The notes beneath the pieces are model-generated. The model ran no database searches and had not been told where the DNA came from. It was given only the letters and a program-made list of their open reading frames with translations. DNA of 64,000 nucleotides from Tubulanus polymorphus. Its lineage: Eukaryota; Nemertea; Palaeonemertea; Tubulaniformes; Tubulanidae. The stretch covers positions 13,567,263 through 13,631,262 of the forward strand of contig NC_134028.1 in NCBI RefSeq assembly GCF_964204645.1, in the 5' to 3' direction. The position numbers were made by a program, and so were the translations under genes. Of the stretch, positions 29,301 through 40,473 are shown piece after piece (position 1 is the stretch's first letter; each line of letters begins with the position of its first letter).

Positions 29301-32300
29301 AAAAGTGCTTTTCCTGACGATTTGAGCGCTTTTACGCATCGACATTGTCGTTTTTCCGATAGGGGGAATATTCGATACGAAAACGTCTTTTCTCGCGCTG
29401 AACGACGTTTTCGGTCCGAAAAGTGCTTTTCCTGACGATTTGAGCGCTTTTACGCATCGACATTGTCGTTTTTCCGATAGGGGGAATATTCGATACGAAA
29501 ACGTCTTTTCTCGCGCTGAACGACGTTTTCGGGCCGAAAAGTGCTTTTCCTGACGATTTGAGCGCTTTTACGCATCGACATTGTCGTTTTTCCGATAGGG
29601 GGAATATTCGATACGAAAACGTCTTTTCTCGATTTGAGCGCTTTTACGCATCGACATTGTCGTTTTTCCGATAGGGGGAATATTCGATACGAAAACGTCT
29701 TTTCTCGCGCTGACGACGTTTTCGGTCCGAAAAGTGCTTTTCCTGACGATTTGAGCGCTTTTACGCATCGACATTGTCGTTTTTCCGATAGGGGGAATAT
29801 TCGATACGAAAACGTCTTTTCTCGCGCTGAACGACGTTTTCGGTCCGAAAAGTGCTTTTCCTGACGATTTGAGCGCTTTTACGCATCGACATTGTCGTTT
29901 TTCCGATAGGGGGAATATTCGATACGAAAACGTCTTTTCTCGCGCTGAACGACGTTTTCGGGCCGAAAAGTGCTTTTCCTGACGATTTGAGCGCTTTTAC
30001 GCATCGACATTGTCGTTTTTCCGATAGGGGGAATATTCGATACGAAAACGTCTTTTCTCGCGCTGAACGACGTTATCGGTCCGAAAAGTGCTTTTCCTGA
30101 CGATTTGAGCGCTTTTACGCATCGACATTGTCGTTTTTCCGATAGGGGGAATATTTGACACGAAAACGTCTTTTCTCGCGCTGAACGACGTTTTCGCGTC
30201 GAAAAGTGCTTTTCCTGACGATTTGAGCGCTTTTACGCATCGACATTGTCGTTTTTCCGATAGGGGGAATATTTGATACGAAAACGTCTTTTCTCGCGCT
30301 GAACGACGTTTTCCGTCCGAAAAGTGCTTTTCCTGACGATTTGAGCGCTTTTACGCTTTTTCCGATAGGGGGAATATTCGATACGAAAACGTCTTTTCTC
30401 GCGCTGAACGACGTTTTCGGTCTGGAAAGTGCTTTTCCTTACGATTTGAGCGCTTTTACGCTTTTTCCGATAGGGGGAATATTTGATACGAAAACGTCTT
30501 TTCTCGCGCTGAACGACGTTTTCGGTCCGAAAAGTGCTTTTCCTGACGATTTGAGCGCTTTTACGCATCGACATTGTCGTTTTTCCGATAGGGGGAATAT
30601 TTGATACGAAAACGTCTTTTCTCGCGCTGAACGACGTTTTCGGTCCGAAAAGTGCTTTTCCTGACGATTTGAGCGCTTTTACGCATCGACATTGTCGTTT
30701 TTCCGATAGGGGGAATATTCGATACGAAAACGCCTTTTCTCGCGCTGAACGACGTTTTCGGGCCGAAAAGTGCTTTTCCTGACGATTTGAGCGCTTTTAC
30801 GCATCGAAATTGTCGTTTTTCCGATAGGGGGAATATTTGATACGAAAACGTCTTTTCTCGCGCTGAACGACGTTTTCGGTCCGAAAAATGCTTTTCCTGA
30901 CGATTTGAGCGCTTTTACGCATCGACATTGTCGTTTTTCCGATAGGGGGAATATTTGATACGAAAACGTCTTTTCTCGCGCTGAACGACGTTTTCGTTCC
31001 GAAAAGTGCTTTTCCTGACGATTTGACGCTTTTACGCATCGACATTGTCGTTTTTCCGATAGGGGGAATATTTGATACGAAAACCTCTTTTCTCGCGCTG
31101 ATGGACGTTTTCGGGCCGAAAAGTGCTTTTCCTGACGATTTGAGCGCTTTTACGCATCGACATTGTCGTTTTTCCGATAGGGGGAATATTTGACACGAAA
31201 ACGTCTTTTCTCGCGCTGAACGACGTTTTCGCGTCGAAAAGTGCTTTTCCTGACGATTTGAGCGCTTTTACGCATCGACATTGTCGTTTTTCCGATAGGG
31301 GGAATATTTGATACGAAAACGTCTTTTCTCGCGCTGAACGACGTTTTCCGTCCGAAAAGTGCTTTTCCTGACGATTTGAGCGCTTTTACGCTTTTTCCGA
31401 TAGGGGGAATATTCGATACGAAAACGTCTTTTCTCGCGCTGAACGACGTTTTCGGTCTGGAAAGTGCTTTTCCTGACGATTTGAGCGCTTTTACGCTTTT
31501 TCCGATAGGGGGAATATTTGATACGAAAACGTCTTTTCTCGCGCTGAACGACGTTTTCGGTCCGAAAAGTGCTTTTCCTGACGATTTGAGCGCTTTTACG
31601 CATCGACATTGTCGTTTTTCCGATAGGGGGAATATTCGATACGAAAACGTCTTTTCTCGCGCTGAACGACGTTTTCGGTCCGAAAAGTGCTTTTCCTGAC
31701 GATTTGAGCGCTTTTACGCATCGACATTGTCGTTTTTCCGATAGGGGGAATATTCGATACGAAAACGTCTTTTCTCGCGCTGAACGACGTTTTCGGGCCG
31801 AAAAGTGCTTTTCCTGACGATTTGAGCGCTTTTACGCATCGAAATTGTCGTTTTTCCGAAAGGGGGAATATTCGATACGAAAACGTCTTTTCTCGCGCTG
31901 AACGACGTTATCGGTCCGAAAAGTGCTTTTCCTGACGATTTGAGCGCTTTTACGCATCGACATTGTCGTTTTTCCGATAGGGGGAATATTTGATACGAAA
32001 ACGTCTTTTCTCGCGCTGAACGACGTTTTCGGTCCGAAAAATGCTTTTCCTGACGATTTGAGCGCTTTTACGCATCGACATTGTCGTTTTTCCGATAGGG
32101 GGAATATTTGATACGAAAACGTCTTTTCTCGCGCTGAACGACGTTTTCGTTCCGAAAAGTGCTTTTCCTGACGATTTGACGCTTTTACGCATCGACATTG
32201 TCGTTTTTCCGATAGGGGGAATATTTGATACGAAAACGTCTTTTCTCGCGCTGAACGACGTTTTCGGTCCGAAAAATGCTTTTCCTGACGATTTGAGCGC

Positions 32301-33700
32301 TTTTACGCATCGACATTGTCGTTTTTCCGATAGGGGGAATATTTGATACGAAAACCTCTTTTCTCGCGCTGATAGACGTTTTCGGGCCGAAAAGTGCTTT
32401 TCCTGACGATTTGAGCGTATTTACGCATCGACATTGTCGTTTTTCCGATAGGGGGAATATTTGATACGAAAACGTCTTTTCTCGCGCTGAACGACGTTTT
32501 CGGGCCGAAAAGTGCTTTTCCTGACGATTTGAGCGCTTTTACGCATCGACATTGTCGTTTTTCCGATAGGGGGAATATTTGATACGAAAACGTCTTTTCT
32601 CGCGCTGAACGACGTTTTCGGGCCGAAAAGTGCTTTTCCTGACGATTTGAGCGCTTTTACGCATCGACATTGTCGTTTTTCCGATAGGGGGAATATTCGA
32701 TACGAAAACGTCTTTTCTCGCGCTGAACGACGTTTTCGGGCCGAAAAGTGCTTTTCCTGACGATTTGAGCGCTTTTACGCATCGACATTGTCGTTTTTCC
32801 GATAGGGGAATATTCGATACGAAAACGTCTTTTCTCGCGCTGAACGACGTTATCGGTCCGAAAAGTGCTTTTCCTGACGATTTGAGCGCTTTTACGCATC
32901 GACATTGTCGTTTTTCCGATAGGGGGAATATTCGATACGAAAACGTCTTTTCTCGCGCTGAACGACGTTTTCGGTCCGAAAAGTGCTTTTCCTGACGATT
33001 TGAGCGCTTTTACGCATCGACATTGTCGTTTTTCCGATAGGGGGAATATTCGATACGAAAACGTCTTTTCTCGCGCTGAACGACGTTTTCGGTCCGAAAA
33101 GTGCTTTTCCTGACGATTTGAGCGCTTTTACGCATCGACATTGTCGTTTTTCCGATAGGGGGAATATTCGATACGAAAACGTCTTTTCTCGCGCTGAACG
33201 ACGTTTTCGGGCCGAAAAGTGCTTTTCCTGACGATTTGAGCGCTTTTACGCATCGACATTGTCGTTTTTCCGATAGGGGGAATATTCGATACGAAAACGT
33301 CTTTTCTCGATTTGAGCGCTTTTACGCATCGACATTGTCGTTTTTCCGATAGGGGGAATATTCGATACGAAAACGTCTTTTCTCGCGCTGAACGACGTTT
33401 TCGGTCCGAAAAGTGCTTTTCCTGACGATTTGAGCGCTTTTACGCATCGACATTGTCGTTTTTCCGATAGGGGGAATATTCGATACGAAAACGTCTTTTC
33501 TCGCGCTGAACGACGTTTTCGGTCCGAAAAGTGCTTTTCCTGACGATTTGAGCGCTTTTACGCATCGACATTGTCGTTTTTCCGATAGGGGGAATATTCG
33601 ATACGAAAACGTCTTTTCTCGCGCTGAACGACGTTTTCGGGCCGAAAAGTGCTTTTCCTGACGATTTGAGCGCTTTTACGCATCGACATTGTCGTTTTTC
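26340..33700. repeat. Higher-order satellite duplication, period about 3679 bp
   Basis: Landmarks at 26554, 27118 and 27589 recur at 30233, 30797 and 31268, an offset of 3679. Landmarks at 28979 and 29087 recur at 32657 and 32765, an offset of 3678. Both copies contain the same truncated monomer, in which TCTTTTCTC runs directly into GATTTGAGCG (near 29630 and 33308), strong evidence for common descent of the two blocks. The 3' boundary is blurred by one or more extra monomers near 33700. Confidence 0.87.
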
Positions 33701-34005
33701 CGATAGGGGGAATATTCGATACGAAAACGTCTTTTCTCGCGCTGAACGACGTTTTCGGGCCGAAAAGTGCTTTTCCTGACGATTTGAGCGCTTTTACGCA
33801 TCGACATTGTCGTTTTTCCGATAGGGGGAATATTCGATACGAAAACGTCTTTTCTCGCGCTGAACGACGTTATCGGTCCGAAAAGTGCTTTTCCTGACGA
33901 TTTGAGCGCTTTTACGCATCGACATTGTCGTTTTTCCGATAGGGGGAATATTTGACACGAAAACGTCTTTTCTCGCGCTGAACGACGTTTTCGGTCCGAA
34001 AAGCT

Positions 34006-34010
34006 CTTTT
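34006..34010. repeat. Target-site duplication of LTR1 (left)
   Basis: CTTTT immediately before the 5' LTR recurs at 41386-41390 immediately after the 3' LTR. Satellite sequence lies outside both, so LTR1 inserted into a monomer at its GTGCTTTTCC stretch. Confidence 0.75.
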
Positions 34011-34385
34011 ATAGCAGCTTGTTGTTTTGTTTAGAAATGTATTTGTTAGTCGTGTTTGTAAAGTAATTAGTCATATGTTCTTTCTGTCTTTGTTTATGGC
34101 ATGTTGTTGCTCAAATTGTCTACTCACTGTCTGTCACCTTTGTTTTTCATACCTAAGTTTTTGTTACTATGCAGGAATATATATATAGATATAAGAGTCA
34201 GTTGAAACAGAATGAGGGACACAACGCACTCTTTTATTTGGCAGTTTGTACTGAGCAGTTGTTGCGGTCGGTCGGAAGCCGACCAAGCATTTGAATAAAA
34301 GATATTTTATCAAGATGGAATTGATGACTTTGGATTTATTTTGACGAGCTAGTTCCCGAGTGCACTGACAATCCTAGTTGTTACA
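34011..34385 (+). repeat. LTR1 5' long terminal repeat
   Basis: Matches 37008-37022 plus 41019-41385. It contains an AT-rich TATA-like run near 34178-34196 and a polyadenylation signal AATAAA at 34293-34298. It ends TTACA, directly followed by the primer-binding-site-like sequence. Confidence 0.87.
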
Positions 34386-34386
34386 A

Positions 34387-34401
34387 TTGGTGGAGAACCC
34401 G
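34387..34401 (+). other. Putative primer-binding site of LTR1
   Basis: TTGGTGGAGAACCCG begins two bases after the 5' LTR end, the expected place for the tRNA primer site. LTR2 has the same TTGGTGGAGAAC start at the same place, so the two elements probably use the same primer. I did not identify the tRNA. Confidence 0.6.
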
Positions 34402-34460
34402 TTGGCAAGATCTGACAGGCACTGCAGGTTAACAATCTTGTGCCTAGTTTTGGATAAGTA

Positions 34461-34577
34461 ATGGCTGTACTTTGCAAGAATTGTGGACTCAACTGTTGGA
34501 GCCGGACATGTTGTCACGCACAAAACGCATGCTGCAACCGTTGTTATATCATCGGACAATTTGCCCGATTTTGTTAG
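34461..34577 (+). CDS. Short cysteine-rich open frame (38 codons), doubtful
   Basis: An ATG at 34461 opens 38 codons with nine cysteines and a C-terminal GQFARFC, faintly reminiscent of a retroviral zinc knuckle (GHFAxxC), although the CCHC spacing is not met. It lies just inside the 5' LTR of LTR1. It may be a remnant of a gag nucleocapsid or chance. Confidence 0.2.
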   Translation: MAVLCKNCGLNCWSRTCCHAQNACCNRCYIIGQFARFC

Positions 34578-34637
34578 AATCCTGAGAAGCGAACCCGTCA
34601 AAAGTACGCGAAAAAAATTCGAGATCTGCCGAAGCTT

Positions 34638-35180
34638 ATGATGTTCAATCAGCGTAAACAAATTGAAAACCTCCGAATTATCAGAGAAGGTATATGCATG
34701 AATCTGGGCGAGAATCAGTGCCCAATGATAGTTAGTTCACCAATCGACGTTGGCATCTTAGACTGGGATGATGAGCATTTGTCTGTGGATATTTTACACC
34801 CGGAGCGACTAGACACATCAAAGCTACTTGAATTCGTGAGTTACCCAGTTTTTAGCGCGATTGAGCTGGATCTCAATTTCGAAAAAATCCCTAATCATGT
34901 CACTGATCAGTGCATCTTAGTAGATAATGTGTATTCTGCTGAGGAAACCGCAGCCGATATTTCTATTCTCGATGCGAAAATCCAAAATTTGTGTTCCATT
35001 TGCGATCGATTAAAAAACATAACTTTTCGGAATAAAAGGAATAGTGTCGTGATTGATTTGATGCTTATTAAACTTTTGTATACGCTCGCGACCATCTCTA
35101 AAGTGATATTGAGATGGCAAATGTGCCAGCAGATTAGTCAATATTTTAATGTCAAATGCCTTGTTTCACATGTATTGTGA
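34638..35180 (+). CDS. LTR1 internal open frame, 180 aa, unrecognised
   Basis: This is the only sizeable open frame of LTR1. The predicted protein is acidic in its first two thirds (ILDWDDEHLS, SAEETAADIS) and hydrophobic near the end. I see no aspartic protease, RT, RNase H or integrase motif, no zinc knuckle and no signal peptide. Its position, about 250 bp after the primer site, fits a gag start, so a degenerate gag fragment is the best guess. The frame ends at TGA just before non-coding AT-rich sequence. It could also be a chance open frame. Confidence 0.3.
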   Translation: MMFNQRKQIENLRIIREGICMNLGENQCPMIVSSPIDVGILDWDDEHLSVDILHPERLDTSKLLEFVSYPVFSAIELDLNFEKIPNHVTDQCILVDNVYSAEETAADISILDAKIQNLCSICDRLKNITFRNKRNSVVIDLMLIKLLYTLATISKVILRWQMCQQISQYFNVKCLVSHVL

Positions 35181-35369
35181 AATACCACGTACCCCTCCGT
35201 CTGGTTTTTTTCATATTATATATACCTTAGATCTCTTAAACAATTTGAGCACTTATGTCTAGTATTGTGGTTTTTGTTGATTGTGTTATTGTTTTTATGT
35301 TCATTGTGTAATTTGTCATATATTATGTAGTACATGTTTTCTAGATAAGATGAGATTCCGAGTAATTAG
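35181..35369 (+). other. Non-coding stretch of LTR1
   Basis: AT-rich sequence between the internal open frame and the minisatellite. I see no gene, RNA structure or repeat in it. Confidence 0.5.
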
Positions 35370-36898
35370 GTTTTAAATGATTTCGTAACGTTGTTGCGCT
35401 TTATAGTCAACAAGTATTGTTACGTTCGAGATACGTTTTTTAAATGATTTTGTAACGTTGTTGCGCTTTATAGTCAACAAGTATTGTTACGTTCGAGATA
35501 CGTTTTTTAAATGATTTTGTAACGTTGTTGCGCTTTATAGTCAACAAGTATTGTTACGTTCGAGATACGTTTTTTAAAGGATTTTGTAACGTTGTTGCGC
35601 TTTATAGTCAACAAGTATTGTTACGTTCGAGATACGTTTTTTTAATGATTTTGTAACGTTGTTGCGCTTTATAGTCAACAAGTATTGTTACGTTCGAGAT
35701 ACGTTTTTTTAATGATTTTGTAACGTTGTTGGGCTTTATAGTCAACAAGTATTGTTACGTTCGAGATAAGTTTTTTTTAATGAGTTTGTAACGTTGTTGC
35801 GCTTTATAGTCAACAAGTATTGTTACGTTTGAGATACGTTTTTTTAATGATTTTGTAACGTTGTTGGGCTATATAGTCAACAAGTATTGTTACGTACGAG
35901 ATACGTTTTTTTAATGAGTTTGTAACGTTGTTGCGCTTTATAGTCAACAAGTATTGTTACGTTTGAGATACGTTTTTTTAATGATTTTGTAACGTTGTTG
36001 GGCTTTATAGTCAACAAGTATTGTTACGTACGAGATACGTTTTTTTTAATGAGTTTGTAACGTTGTTGCGCTTTATAGTCAACAAGTATTGTTACGTTTG
36101 AGATACGTTTTTTTTAATGATTTTGTAACGTTGTTGGGCTTTATAGTCAACAAGTATTGTTACGTTAGAGATACGTTTTTTAAATGATTTTGTAACGTTG
36201 TTGCGCTTTATAGTCAACAAGTATTGTTACGTTCGAGATACGTTTTTTAAAGGATTTTGTAACGTTGTTGCGCTTTATAGTCAACAAGTATTGTTACGTT
36301 CGAGATACGTTTTTTTAATGATTTTGTAACGTTGTTGCGCTTTATAGTCAACAAGTATTGTTACGTTCGAGATACGTTTTTTTAATGATTTTGTAACGTT
36401 GTTGGGCTTTATAGTCAACAAGTATTGTTACGTTCGAGATAAGTTTTTTTTAATGAGTTTGTAACGTTGTTGCGCTTTATAGTCAACAAGTATTGTTACG
36501 TTTGAGATACGTTTTTTTAATGATTTTGTAACGTTGTTGGGCTATATAGTCAACAAGTATTGTTACGTACGAGATACGTTTTTTTAATGAGTTTGTAACG
36601 TTGTTGCGCTTTATAGTCAACAAGTATTGTTACGTTTGAGATACGTTTTTTTAATGATTTTGTAACGTTGTTGGGCTTTATAGTCAACAAGTATTGTTAC
36701 GTACGAGATACGTTTTTTTTAATGAGTTTGTAACGTTGTTGCGCTTTATAGTCAACAAGTATTGTTACGTTTGAGATACGTTTTTTTTAATGATTTTGTA
36801 ACGTTGTTGGGCTTTATAGTCAACAAGTATTGTTACGTTAGAGATATGGTTTTTTTTTTAAATTTTGTAACGTTGTTGCGCTTGGTCAACAAGTATGG
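35370..36898 (+). repeat. 67-bp minisatellite inside LTR1
   Basis: About 22 tandem copies of a 67-68-bp unit with the core GTAACGTTGTTG, GCTTTATAGTCAACAAG and TATTGTTACGTT. GTAAC pairs with GTTAC and TTGTTG with CAACAA, so each unit can fold. Subtypes differ at GCGCTT or GGGCTT, TTCGAG, TTTGAG or TACGAG, and in the T-run length. A multi-unit block of about 680 bp is itself duplicated (roughly 35500-36170 and 36200-36840). Confidence 0.92.
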
Positions 36899-36989
36899 TT
36901 GGATAGTATTGTATTTTTTCCTAGTTTTTCTTTTACATGATTTAACCCTGTAGTAGTTTCTCGACTTTAGCGTATATGCAAAAGTCGCA

Positions 36990-37006
36990 GAGAAAGTATA
37001 GTGGAG
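36990..37006 (+). other. Purine-rich tract before LTR1 3' LTR
   Basis: The purine-rich stretch GAGAAAGTATAGTGGAG lies directly 5' of the 3' LTR start, where plus-strand synthesis is primed in LTR elements. Two pyrimidines interrupt it. Confidence 0.5.
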
Positions 37007-37007
37007 T

Positions 37008-37022
37008 ATAGCAGCTTGTTGT
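37008..37022 (+). repeat. First 15 bp of LTR1 3' LTR, severed by LTR2
   Basis: ATAGCAGCTTGTTGT repeats the first bases of the 5' LTR (34011-34025). The match stops here and resumes at 41019 after LTR2. The shared GTTGT (37018-37022 and 41019-41023) is the LTR2 target-site duplication. Confidence 0.85.
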
Positions 37023-37549
37023 ATTGGGGTGATAAATTAGTAGTTTGCATAGAGGGAGGGAAGCCAGAGTTCAGGGCAGTGGCTGAAGTTAGTAAACAAC
37101 CTACGTAGATGCTTACGTCGCACACAAGACACTGAATAGAAGATAGGTGAAAGTGACGTGAGTATCTGCGTAGGGTTGCTGGTTATAGCGGCAGCCTTGA
37201 GCTCTGGTATGGCTAGGAAGTAAACAAGTATAATAAACTCGTGACGTATAACATATTCAGAAGTATACGTCACGAGTAACATGAAATAAGATAAAAAGGG
37301 AGGGTCAGCACAGTAAGGGGGAGAGAGATGCTAGAGTGGCGGAGAAGCCTAAAAATACGAGCTGTAGGAAGGAATAAGAATTGTGCGGGAAAATAAAGAA
37401 AGAACGTAGACCCACGAGAAGAGTTGTTATTATTCCGGAGTCAGAGGGATATCACTTATCGGATTTAATCGGAACCAACAACGACAACACGAGGGGAGAA
37501 CGCAACGTGGCCCCCACAACAATTGGTTGAGAAACTCAACCCCACAACA
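37023..37549 (+). repeat. LTR2 5' long terminal repeat
   Basis: Direct repeat of 40490-41018. It starts ATTGGGG and ends CACAACA. The open frames on its minus strand appear in both LTR copies but in different frames after the 2-bp indel, so they are not conserved coding sequence. Confidence 0.88.
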
Positions 37550-37566
37550 TTGGTGGAGAACAGTGG
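37550..37566 (+). other. Putative primer-binding site of LTR2
   Basis: TTGGTGGAGAACAGTGG starts at the base after the 5' LTR. Its first twelve bases are identical to the corresponding site of LTR1. Confidence 0.6.
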
Positions 37567-40473
37567 TGTATCCTGCACCTCTCGCTGCCAAGCGATCGTG
37601 TATATTTGGTGAGTGAACAGGGGTGAAGTAAAAGTGAAAGATGAACGTTACATTCCGTAACCGTTATAATTACATGAAATACGGGCCGCTACCGCGGGTT
37701 AAGTTGAAATATTGCGGATAACTCGATCTGTGTATAAAAATCATTCCCGTCTGGATTTAATAGCTGTTTGTTTGTCTTATTCGAGAAATATGTAATCTTC
37801 ATATCGTCAGATTTAGTTGAAATGAATTATAGAGCTTCCAGTGCAGAAAGTAGTTGTTTCTTTCCATATTTAAATTAATTGAATTATCCGATTTGGTGTG
37901 GCGTTTTCGTAAGATCGTGTTTTGGACACTACGTTTTACATGGCAGCAAATTGAATTTACGACTCCGAATTTAGATTCGTGTGAATTAACGGACATAATG
38001 GCGTTCGGAAACGAAGTGATTCTGCGATCATAGTGCGATAAATGAAAAACAGTAGAGTATTAGAGGCATTATACAAACGCATTTAATCATCGGACAGTTC
38101 ATAGATCTGCTACGGGAAATCGACCTTGGAGACGTTCAACGGACTACAATTGCGGCTTATAGTAATTGTAAATAATATGATATGTATTTCTGCATGTTTT
38201 GATTGCTTTTGTAGAATGATACTCAGCGTTTTTAAGTTGCTTGTGTGCTGGGTTATTGTATCTACGTAGATATAAATATGCACTACGTAAATCTTTTATA
38301 GTTTGCTAAATTTGCTGGATGGTATTTCGCGAAAGAATGATTTATTAGTCTAGGTGAGCCACTCGGTTATCAGTGTAACGATAGTTGAAAGCGCTCACTG
38401 CCTGTATATACCTAACAAATAACTGTGGTGTTTACGTGGTTTTAAGAAATATAATGAGTATCGCGAGTTAGTATAGAATATGTTTATTGTGCAAAGGTTA
38501 GATTGGGCGCTCAGTGGTGAATCTTACCGGAGGGGGTTTGAATAGAGTTGTTTATATGAGATGAATTAAGGTGGACCAGGGACCTGGATGAAGAGTAAGG
38601 GATGCTCTGGGGGTGGTCCGGAATAATACGGGGGATTAGAGCCCGAAAGATGAATTCTGAAGATCCTTTGAAACAGTATAATGTTTAGTGGCTGGCCTCG
38701 GGGAGAGATTGGATATATATGTTGGGCATTATTAGGGTCGAATATCAAGAAATACCAAATGGGTGATTCGTCGGCCGGTTCCCTATTTATCCATAGATTT
38801 TATTTACTCCGGTAAGGCGTGACATGGGGGATGATACGGAAATGAGAAATGTCACGATACAGCTATTTGTTAGGTATGCTGAAATGGCCATTCAGGGGAT
38901 TGGTTTTTTAGAAGTAAAGGGTTGCTCATTGCGTAATACAATAAGTATGATAAGTATTATTCGGTAGATTGGGTATCTTAACTGAATGGTCGTAGATTGC
39001 AGGGATGTGTGAGCGCTATGTTTTTTTTTCCGAACTTTCAGTCCGTCTTGACCGGTTTATATACAGGATGATGCGTCGGCCGTTTTACATGTGGGGTTAT
39101 ATCCCCTGATTTGCGGGAAGGAATTAGAACAATTCGAATATCAGATGTGGGTGGTTTGGAAGACCATAGGCCCAGGAGTTAAAGTTAATTTTTGAGAATC
39201 GGCTGTTTGAATGGCACTGAATGAGTAGTGTCCAGAGGAATTTTCCCTAACTTTTGGGTGATGCATCTTAATGAGTTTTGTGGTCACTTTATGACATCCT
39301 TCCATAAATATATGGCGGCCTGCCTGTCTATTTCAACGGTTCCAAGCCGCAAATAGCAGTTCATGTTATCCCTGCCTAGACTACGGATTAATGTGCTTTC
39401 TGAGGAAATGGGTGGGGACTAGCAGCTGACATCTCAATAATGCGAATGTACGCATGCGGTATATTCATTTTTGGTATGTTTTGGCTTACCTTTATGTTAC
39501 GTACACATAGAAAAATTATTATGAAATTGTTTGTGAATTCATTGTTGAGCATGTATGTTGCCAACGTGTGCTGGGCACATAATAATCAACTAAATGATGT
39601 ATCTGGCATCTGTATTAATTTACGTCGTTGATTGGGGTCGGGACAGGTTTGACAAATCATCTGATATCGGTTAAGGTAACGGCTGATAGTTTGGACAGTG
39701 GGAAATTGACGTGTTTGCAATGGTAATTTTAATGACAAATTAGGCTGCACACACTGATTATTTTTTTTGGTAAAGATAACGAGAACGAGAAGAGTCAGAA
39801 AGTTGAAGTGGTTGGTCATATATTGTTAAATTATTAGACTACATGAATGTGGATATAGAGAAATGGGTGATTGTCTATGAAAGCTATTTGGGAAGTTGTG
39901 TTTGATATGTTTTTTTTTGCATGACTACAATTGTATAGGCTTGTTCTCATTAAATGTAAGATCAATATACAGATGTACATGCCTCATAATTGTTATATAT
40001 TACTGATGAAAAGAGTCTCATATTTGATATTTGTAGATGATTACTTTCCCTTAGATAAAGTTCGTGTGTTAAGTTTATAAGTATTTAGAAATATTTTTTG
40101 CTTACCGTAAAATTCTATGGGGTCCATGTAGGTCTCGTTGATGAATCAGATGAACTGATGATGAGTGGGGTGTGTTGCTTAGTTTAGGTAGAAGTTATGC
40201 GGGATGGGGTAATAGGGGAAAGGGTCAGAAATTGTGATTTATGGCTACTTTACAGGTGTTGTAAATTGATGTACGGAATGGTGGTTGTGTATCATTAGTC
40301 TTGATGTTCTGAAGGTTTTGTGTAATTTTCATTACCCTGCGGCTGGCTTTAAGTTGTAAGAGATGTTGCTTATAAATGATGTTCTGAAGCCTGTGCACTT
40401 TTGAAAAGATTTTTTTTTTTTGGGAAACTACAATAGGGTCTTGTGAATTTTTGGCGATTGGGGACCAATCGTC
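37567..40473 (+). other. LTR2 interior, no gene seen
   Basis: Nearly 3 kb with no open frame longer than about 80 codons and no recognisable retroviral motif on either strand. No tandem repeat or strong secondary structure stands out by eye. It contains short T-runs and is T/G-rich on the plus strand. I interpret it as non-coding cargo between the LTRs. Confidence 0.6.

Larger units (their letters stand above)
1..34005. repeat. Satellite array, 118-bp monomer (105-bp variant)
   Basis: Head-to-tail monomers fill the first 34 kb, roughly 290 copies. The common unit counts to 118 bp. A 105-bp form lacks exactly 13 bp (ATCGACATTGTCG), itself a small hairpin. Monomer subtypes differ at one diagnostic place after GACGTTTTC or GACGTTATC (GGTCC, GGGCC, GCGTC or CCGTCC) and are shuffled along the array. 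Each unit carries dyads: CGAAAACGT with ACGTTTTCG, and GAAAAG with CTTTTC. Long open frames occur on both strands because the monomer has few stops and 105 is a multiple of three; I do not regard these as genes. The array ends inside a monomer at an LTR retrotransposon insertion. Confidence 0.97.

Noticed and set aside
85-33000. Many repeat-protein genes in the satellite
   Set aside because: The same residue string is open on both strands, frames are lost at each 118-bp unit, and no start context or codon bias is seen.
1-34005. CRISPR array
   Set aside because: Repeats are directly adjacent with no unique spacers, the unit is 105-118 bp, and no cas-like gene exists; it is a satellite.
1-34005. 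Hammerhead ribozyme in the satellite (CTGACGA fits CUGANGA, with later GAAAA)
   Set aside because: The 56 bases between CTGACGA and GAAAA do not form a stem II, and no stem I or III pairing is found at the right places.
37037-37282. Minus-strand open frame in LTR2 LTR (also at 40428-40751)
   Set aside because: It is present in both LTR copies, but a 2-bp indel changes the frame after about 60 codons, so it is not maintained as coding.
38566-38748. Proline-rich minus-strand open frame in the LTR2 interior
   Set aside because: Only 60 codons, no homology recognised and no start context; chance frame in non-coding DNA.
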